The notes beneath the pieces are model-generated. The model saw only the letters and a list, made by a program, of their open reading frames with translations, had not been told where the DNA came from and did not search any database. From NCBI RefSeq assembly GCF_000516555.1, contig NZ_AZSJ01000004.1, forward strand, positions 125,591 to 189,590: a stretch of DNA of 64,000 nt. Reading direction: 5' to 3'. This stretch comes from Afipia sp. P52-10 (GTDB lineage Bacteria; Pseudomonadota; Alphaproteobacteria; Rhizobiales; Xanthobacteraceae). Positions 62,181 to 64,000 of the stretch are shown here, one piece after another. Made by a program: the position numbers and the translations under genes. Each line of letters opens with the position of its first letter. Within the stretch, counting starts at the first letter, position 1.

Positions 62181-63656
62181 TCAGAAGAAGCGACGAACCG
62201 CGAACATGCCCGAGAACACGTTCTGATCCTTGACCTCGTAAACCGCAGCCGGCTTGTAGCCCTGCGCCGGGAGCGCCATCGCGGCACCCTCGTTGCCCGA
62301 GTGGATCTGCTGCCACAGGAACTCGACACCGATGGTCAGGTCACGAACCGGCGTCCAGTAGGTACGGGTACCCGCACCGACGATCCGCATGTCCATGTTA
62401 CAGGTGGTGTTGGCGTTCGACAGCGTCGCCGCGGTGAACTTCGAGCAGAGGATCGCATTCGCCGTCGCGTTGTAATCGACGAACTGCGCACCACCGAACA
62501 CCGAGGTCCGCCATTCCGGGTTCCAGCCGTGCTCGAAAGCGACCGCGCCACCGTAAGCGGTGGTCAGCTGCTGACCGGTGCCGGTACGGGTGTCGTACAC
62601 CGAGTCGAACAGGTAGCCGCCGGCGATGCTGCCGTAGAACAGGTTGCTGTTGCCGTAGACGCCGAAGTTCGGGCCAGCACCGGCGAAGACGCTGGTGGTC
62701 GCGCCGACCGAGTAGCTACCGCCGATGTACAGTGCGTCATTGACGCCGGTCGGAACGTTGAACTTCAACGCCGCGTTCACGCTGCCGCCGATCTTGTCCG
62801 ACGGGGTCGGGCCAGTGATCTCGGTGCAGGTCGCGCCGGATGCGCCGCAGCTATAGGCGACGTGGTTGTTGGTGATGCCGCCAGCAATATGGAAGCCACC
62901 CCAGGCCTGCTCGATGCGGAGCTGAGCAACGACGTCCGGCCAGGTGTTGCCACCGCGGGTGTCAGTGCCGAGCGTTGCACCCCAAGCCGTGAGCGGCAGC
63001 GCGCCGTTGTAGTTGCCGCGCTTACGCTCCTTGCTGTCTTCCAGCGACAGCGAGGCGGAGATGCCGTTGCCGAACTGGTGGGTGTAGGCGAGCACGAACC
63101 GGCCGGTGCCCGAGGTATCCGGGTTGCCGAACCAGCCGTAGGAGCCCCATTTGGCAGCGTAGGTCCACGGGTTTTCCAGGTACGACGTCGCAGCGCGACC
63201 GATCGTGAAGCCGCCCCACTGGATGATACCGGTGTCGATGTTGATCGCACCAGCAGCCGACGACGTGCCGACCGGGGTCTGCAGCTCGGCGCGGACCACC
63301 GAGAACGTACGCAGGGTGCCGTAGGCGGTCTGCGTGCGGGTGTCCATGTTCAGGTACACGCGCGAACGGGTGGTGAAGTAGTCGCGATCACGGGTGCCGG
63401 TTGCGGTACCGTCGGTGATGCCCCAAGCCGGAGCGTTGGTGCCGCGCGAGTTGAAGTAAGCCTCAGCACGGATCTGACCGCCGATGCGGATACAGGTATC
63501 GGTGCCAGGGATGTAGTAGAAGCCAGCTCCGTAGAGGGAGCAGATCTTCACGTATTCGACCGGTTTAGCCTTCACCGGCAGATCAGCTGCCTGTGCCCCC
63601 GTAAAAGCGGCCAGTCCCGCCGCCGAGCCGAGGAGTAGGCTCTTAACCAACTTCAT
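62181..63656 (-). CDS. Alphaproteobacterial porin (Porin_2 family), copy 1
   Basis: A 491-residue outer-membrane porin. The start at 63656 has GGAGG 5 bases upstream, followed by the signal peptide MKLVKSLLLGSAAGLAAFTG...AQAAD. The mature N-terminus PVEYVKICSLYGAGFYYIPGTDTCIRIGGQIRAEAYF, with its two cysteines, is the standard start of Bradyrhizobium/Rhodopseudomonas porins. The beta-strand-rich body ends in the aromatic C-terminus AVRRFF needed for outer-membrane insertion. It forms a general diffusion pore. A second copy begins at the right edge. Confidence 0.95.
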   Translation of the reverse strand: MKLVKSLLLGSAAGLAAFTGAQAADLPVKAKPVEYVKICSLYGAGFYYIPGTDTCIRIGGQIRAEAYFNSRGTNAPAWGITDGTATGTRDRDYFTTRSRVYLNMDTRTQTAYGTLRTFSVVRAELQTPVGTSSAAGAINIDTGIIQWGGFTIGRAATSYLENPWTYAAKWGSYGWFGNPDTSGTGRFVLAYTHQFGNGISASLSLEDSKERKRGNYNGALPLTAWGATLGTDTRGGNTWPDVVAQLRIEQAWGGFHIAGGITNNHVAYSCGASGATCTEITGPTPSDKIGGSVNAALKFNVPTGVNDALYIGGSYSVGATTSVFAGAGPNFGVYGNSNLFYGSIAGGYLFDSVYDTRTGTGQQLTTAYGGAVAFEHGWNPEWRTSVFGGAQFVDYNATANAILCSKFTAATLSNANTTCNMDMRIVGAGTRTYWTPVRDLTIGVEFLWQQIHSGNEGAAMALPAQGYKPAAVYEVKDQNVFSGMFAVRRFF

Positions 63657-63985
63657 TTGAACCTCCAAGTTCACTCTGTTCGCCCGTCGTCTCGTGCCTC
63701 GGAATGCCCCCGCCCCCGCGAGAGAACCCGAGCCCCCGAACGACTCAGGATAACCTTCGTCGCTAAGCGTACATAGCGCATGGGTCTTAACGGCGCACGG
63801 CGGATTTCCGCGCTGCACAGGCCGAGCCGTGCCTTTTCGGCAAGGTGTGGCTGGAACAACACGGTTTATGACAGGCAAATCACCGGAATAACTCAACAAT
63901 CCGAGCCCGCACGGCAGCGAGAAATAAAAATCCCCGGCGGGAGACCCGCCGGGGACAAATTTGCCTGTAAGGGCCAGCGCTTCGA
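63657..63985. promoter_or_regulatory. Porin 1 upstream region
   Basis: These 329 bases lie between the two minus-strand porins. They contain the ribosome-binding site and long leader of porin 1 and the terminator of porin 2 (63931-63955). An extended open frame to 63899 is only the leader read in frame and has no signal peptide. I saw no clear promoter hexamers. Confidence 0.45.
63931..63955 (-). terminator. Intrinsic terminator after porin 2
   Basis: TCCCCGGCGGG (63931-63941) pairs with CCCGCCGGGGA (63945-63955) around an AGA loop. On the minus strand it is followed by TTTTTATTTC. It resembles the terminator after porin 1, supporting duplication of the whole unit. Confidence 0.85.
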
Positions 63986-64000
63986 TCAGAAGAAGCGGCG
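63986..64000 (-). CDS. C-terminal end of a second porin (cut by window edge)
   Basis: Only the last codons are inside the window. They read RRFF-stop on the minus strand, identical to the end of porin 1 (AVRRFF), and the flanking bases CTTCGATCAGAAGAAGCG match those around the porin 1 stop. It is thus the 3' end of a tandem porin paralogue. Confidence 0.75.
   Translation of the reverse strand, partial: RRFF

Noticed and set aside
62301..63638. 445-codon plus-strand frame opposite the porin
   Set aside because: Antisense to an unambiguous porin; its composition (Arg/Val/Gly-rich) is that of a reverse-complement artefact.
1..64000. CRISPR arrays, tRNA/rRNA genes, transposases, integrases or attachment sites
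   Set aside because: None seen: no regularly spaced repeats, no cloverleaf or rRNA sequence noticed, and no mobile-element proteins among the credible genes.

Overview
The window reads as chromosomal DNA from an alphaproteobacterium, most likely of the Bradyrhizobium / Rhodopseudomonas / Afipia group (Nitrobacteraceae). The evidence is high GC throughout, a pair of rhizobial-type 'MKLVKSLLLGSAAG' porins, a rhizobial-style hmu heme locus with an IsdG-type heme oxygenase (HmuQ), and a large number of high-affinity uptake systems. I see no rRNA, tRNA, CRISPR, phage or insertion-sequence genes. Coding density is high and almost every reading frame I accept is intact.

Layout: (A) 1-9483, minus strand: an oligopeptide-type ABC importer with two tandem binding proteins, followed by a CaiB-type CoA transferase and a CitE-type CoA-ester lyase (cut by the window edge). 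(B) 9765-11967, plus: a BtuF-like protein without a signal peptide and a fumarase/adenylosuccinate-lyase superfamily enzyme. (C) 12018-18918, minus: a second complete Opp/Dpp importer with an M20 amidohydrolase inside the operon, divergent from a LacI regulator and an SDR dehydrogenase (19236-21147). (D) 21164-24393, minus: a chromate-resistance unit (rhodanese-ChrB fusion, ChrA, quinone-oxidoreductase-like protein). (E) 24509-25219: a tandem EthD protein. (F) 25371-32004: the heme locus hutX, hmuQ, hmuR (minus) and hmuPTUV (plus, overlapping genes). (G) 32021-42587: a small coiled-coil secreted protein, a bifunctional beta-oxidation protein, a TAXI-TRAP transporter, an M81 peptidase, a Bug binding protein and a HemL-like aminotransferase. 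(H) 42944-51388, mainly plus: a solitary Opp binding protein, an iron-type alcohol dehydrogenase, a VOC protein (minus), an amidase, a Tat-exported amidohydrolase and a LivK-type binding protein. (I) 51524-54376, minus: ferredoxin-NADP reductase and a zinc-ribbon PAS histidine kinase. (J) 54549-60650: an overlapping amidohydrolase / crotonase / molybdenum-hydroxylase operon (minus), then a carboxymuconolactone-decarboxylase-like protein and a Bug binding protein (plus). (K) 60651-64000: a gene-poor stretch carrying an 18-bp perfect palindrome, a Crp/Fnr regulator and two porins in tandem.

How it works together: this is an accessory nutrient-scavenging region. Importers or binding proteins sit next to the hydrolases, CoA-transferases, lyases and dehydrogenases that would process what is imported. 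The outer-membrane porins and the TonB receptor give passage into the periplasm. Substrates cannot be read from sequence.

Most worth following up: the 54.5-60.6 kb catabolic cluster, whose crotonase lacks both usual catalytic glutamates and whose molybdenum hydroxylase has no neighbouring FeS or FAD subunits; the orphan TetR-like palindrome at 60944; the zinc-ribbon histidine kinase; the Tat amidohydrolase with a very long leader; and the chr operon with a quinone reductase.
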